Shown here in pieces: positions 6,391 through 7,446 of a stretch of 7,446 bases of DNA. Each line of letters starts with the position of its first letter. The stretch's first letter is position 1. A program made the translations under genes and the position numbers. Source of the DNA: Micavibrio sp. UBA5703 (GTDB lineage: Bacteria > Pseudomonadota > Alphaproteobacteria > Micavibrionales > Micavibrionaceae); contig DIHF01000005.1 of assembly GCA_002420015.1 (NCBI GenBank), forward strand, positions 1-7,446, given 5' to 3'. The notes beneath the pieces were generated by a model. The model did not search any database. It saw nothing but the letters and a program-made list of their open reading frames with translations, and was not told the DNA's origin.

Positions 6391-7223
6391 TGAGTGATCG
6401 CATTTTTTCTTTTGTGATATGGATGAGTGCCGCCTTTGTGGGTGCTGTATTTTTATGGATTCTGGGCGATATCCTTCTCAAAGGCATACCCCATCTTTCT
6501 CTGTCGTTCCTTTTGGAACAGCCTGAAGATGCAGGCCGCAGCGGGGGCATTTTTCCTGTCATCGTATCGACGGCGCTTATATTGATGGTCGCGGTGGCTG
6601 TATCCGTTCCTTTTGGCCTGGGCGTTGCTGTCTGGCTTGCGGAATTTTCCCAAACAGGCAGAAAAGCCGCTTCTTCAACGCGCCTGACGCTGGACGTTTT
6701 GGCCGGTGTGCCATCTATCGTCTATGGCTTGTTTGGCAATGCATTCTTTAGCATTTTTCTGGGACTCGGTTTTTCCATCTTCTCCGGAGGGCTGACGCTG
6801 GCGTGTATGATTTTACCCGTCTTTATCCGTACCGCTGAAGCAGGTTTGAGCGCAGTAAATCATAGCTGGCGCGAGGGCGCTTCGGCATTGGGCATGAACA
6901 AAACATCGGCGATCTGGCATATTCTCCTTCCTTCTGCTGCCCCCGCCATTGTCGCAGGTTTGATTTTAGGCATAGGCAGGGCTACGGCGGAAACGGCCGC
7001 CCTTATATTCACGAGCGGTTATGTTGATAGGATGCCGGGGTCTTTGATGGATTCCGGTCGCGCCCTGGCGGTTCATATTTATGACCTGTCGATGAATGTT
7101 ACAGGCGGGGATTCCGCCGCATACGCTTCTGCCCTGACATTGATCGCTGTCATTATAACCTTCAACATGATGGCCCAGGCTATGACCGATCAATGGCTGG
7201 GAAAAAAGGTACAAAGAGCATGA
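6390..7223 (+). CDS. pstA: Phosphate ABC transporter permease PstA
   Basis: 277 residues. Membrane segments lie at about 7-29, 54-84, 101-127, 133-147, 183-208 and 245-265. The EAA-like coupling loop is REGASALGMNKTSAIWHILLP (161-181), followed by AAPAIV and GRATAETAAL (196-205), the PstA counterpart of the PstC GETMAVL motif. LAGVPSIVYGLFG (104-116) is also typical of Pst permeases. It pairs with PstC. The start ATG overlaps the pstC stop by one base, and only a weak AGG precedes it, so translation probably depends on coupling. The end overlaps pstB by four bases (ATGA). Confidence 0.93.
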   Translation: MSDRIFSFVIWMSAAFVGAVFLWILGDILLKGIPHLSLSFLLEQPEDAGRSGGIFPVIVSTALILMVAVAVSVPFGLGVAVWLAEFSQTGRKAASSTRLTLDVLAGVPSIVYGLFGNAFFSIFLGLGFSIFSGGLTLACMILPVFIRTAEAGLSAVNHSWREGASALGMNKTSAIWHILLPSAAPAIVAGLILGIGRATAETAALIFTSGYVDRMPGSLMDSGRALAVHIYDLSMNVTGGDSAAYASALTLIAVIITFNMMAQAMTDQWLGKKVQRA

Positions 7224-7446
7224 GTAATAAACATCAGATACAATCCTATACACTGGGAGAATTGGAGGCGGGAGAGCCATGCTGCATTCCCATGCCGCAT
7301 ATTGAGGTAAAAAATCTGTCGGTTTCCTATGACGGCAGGACTGTTTTGGATAAGGTTTCCTTAAATGTCTATAAGGGCTGTATTACAGCATTGATCGGGC
7401 CATCAGGATGCGGAAAAACGAGCTTTCTCTCGGCTCTGAACAAACT
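7220..7446 (+). CDS. pstB: Phosphate ABC transporter ATP-binding protein PstB (partial, cut at the right edge)
   Basis: 75 full codons are present, from the ATG that overlaps the pstA stop; AAAAGG (7204-7209) is a usable ribosome site. The ABC core begins at about residue 28 with IEVKNLSVSYDGRTVLDKVSL, and the Walker A motif GPSGCGKTS is at 60-68, as in PstB (family GxSGCGKST; here the last two residues are reversed to TS). The protein supplies ATP hydrolysis to PstCA. The first 27 residues are a longer leader than usual and contain a Cys-Cys pair (21-22). An in-frame ATG at 7292 (Met25) is possible but has no clear ribosome site. The signature motif, Walker B and any phoU or phoB genes lie beyond the window. 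Confidence 0.92.
   Translation, partial: MSNKHQIQSYTLGELEAGEPCCIPMPHIEVKNLSVSYDGRTVLDKVSLNVYKGCITALIGPSGCGKTSFLSALNK

Overview
The window looks like a piece of an alphaproteobacterial chromosome of moderate GC, tightly packed with genes. This placement is an inference. It rests on the pairing of an ECF sigma factor with a NrsF (DUF1109) anti-sigma factor, known from the Caulobacter SigF system, and on the general character of the proteins. Nothing in the window is mobile, and I see no tRNA, rRNA or CRISPR array.

Left half, minus strand (1-3364): a two-gene operon read right to left. First comes a 472-residue membrane protein that joins a TVP38/TMEM64 (DedA-like, SNARE-associated) domain to a DUF547 domain, with a signal-peptide-like segment at the junction. 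One base after its stop codon starts ovoA, which encodes the non-haem iron sulfoxide synthase/methyltransferase of ovothiol biosynthesis. ovoA reads open for 648 codons and runs off the left edge; it lies at the edge with no stop codon in the window.

Middle (3365-4648): an 85-bp divergent intergenic region, then on the plus strand an ECF sigma factor gene overlapping (ATGA) the gene of a six-helix, cysteine-containing NrsF-type anti-sigma factor.

Right half, plus strand (4649-7446): pstS, pstC, pstA and the first 75 codons of pstB. Each gene overlaps the next, forming a high-affinity phosphate ABC importer.

The most interesting signal is a pair of promoter-like elements. One faces the ovothiol operon and one faces pstS. 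Both contain the same 11-mer, TGTAACTTTTT, followed by CGAA at nearly the same spacing, and both put the GTAAC element 66-67 nt before the start codon. They resemble the GTAAC / CGAA promoter that I recall for Caulobacter SigF. The proposed circuit is a redox- or metal-sensing sigma/anti-sigma pair that turns on the divergent ovothiol operon and possibly also the downstream phosphate importer. No PhoB box was seen before pstS. A second item is a perfect 8-bp inverted repeat that buries the pstS Shine-Dalgarno sequence.
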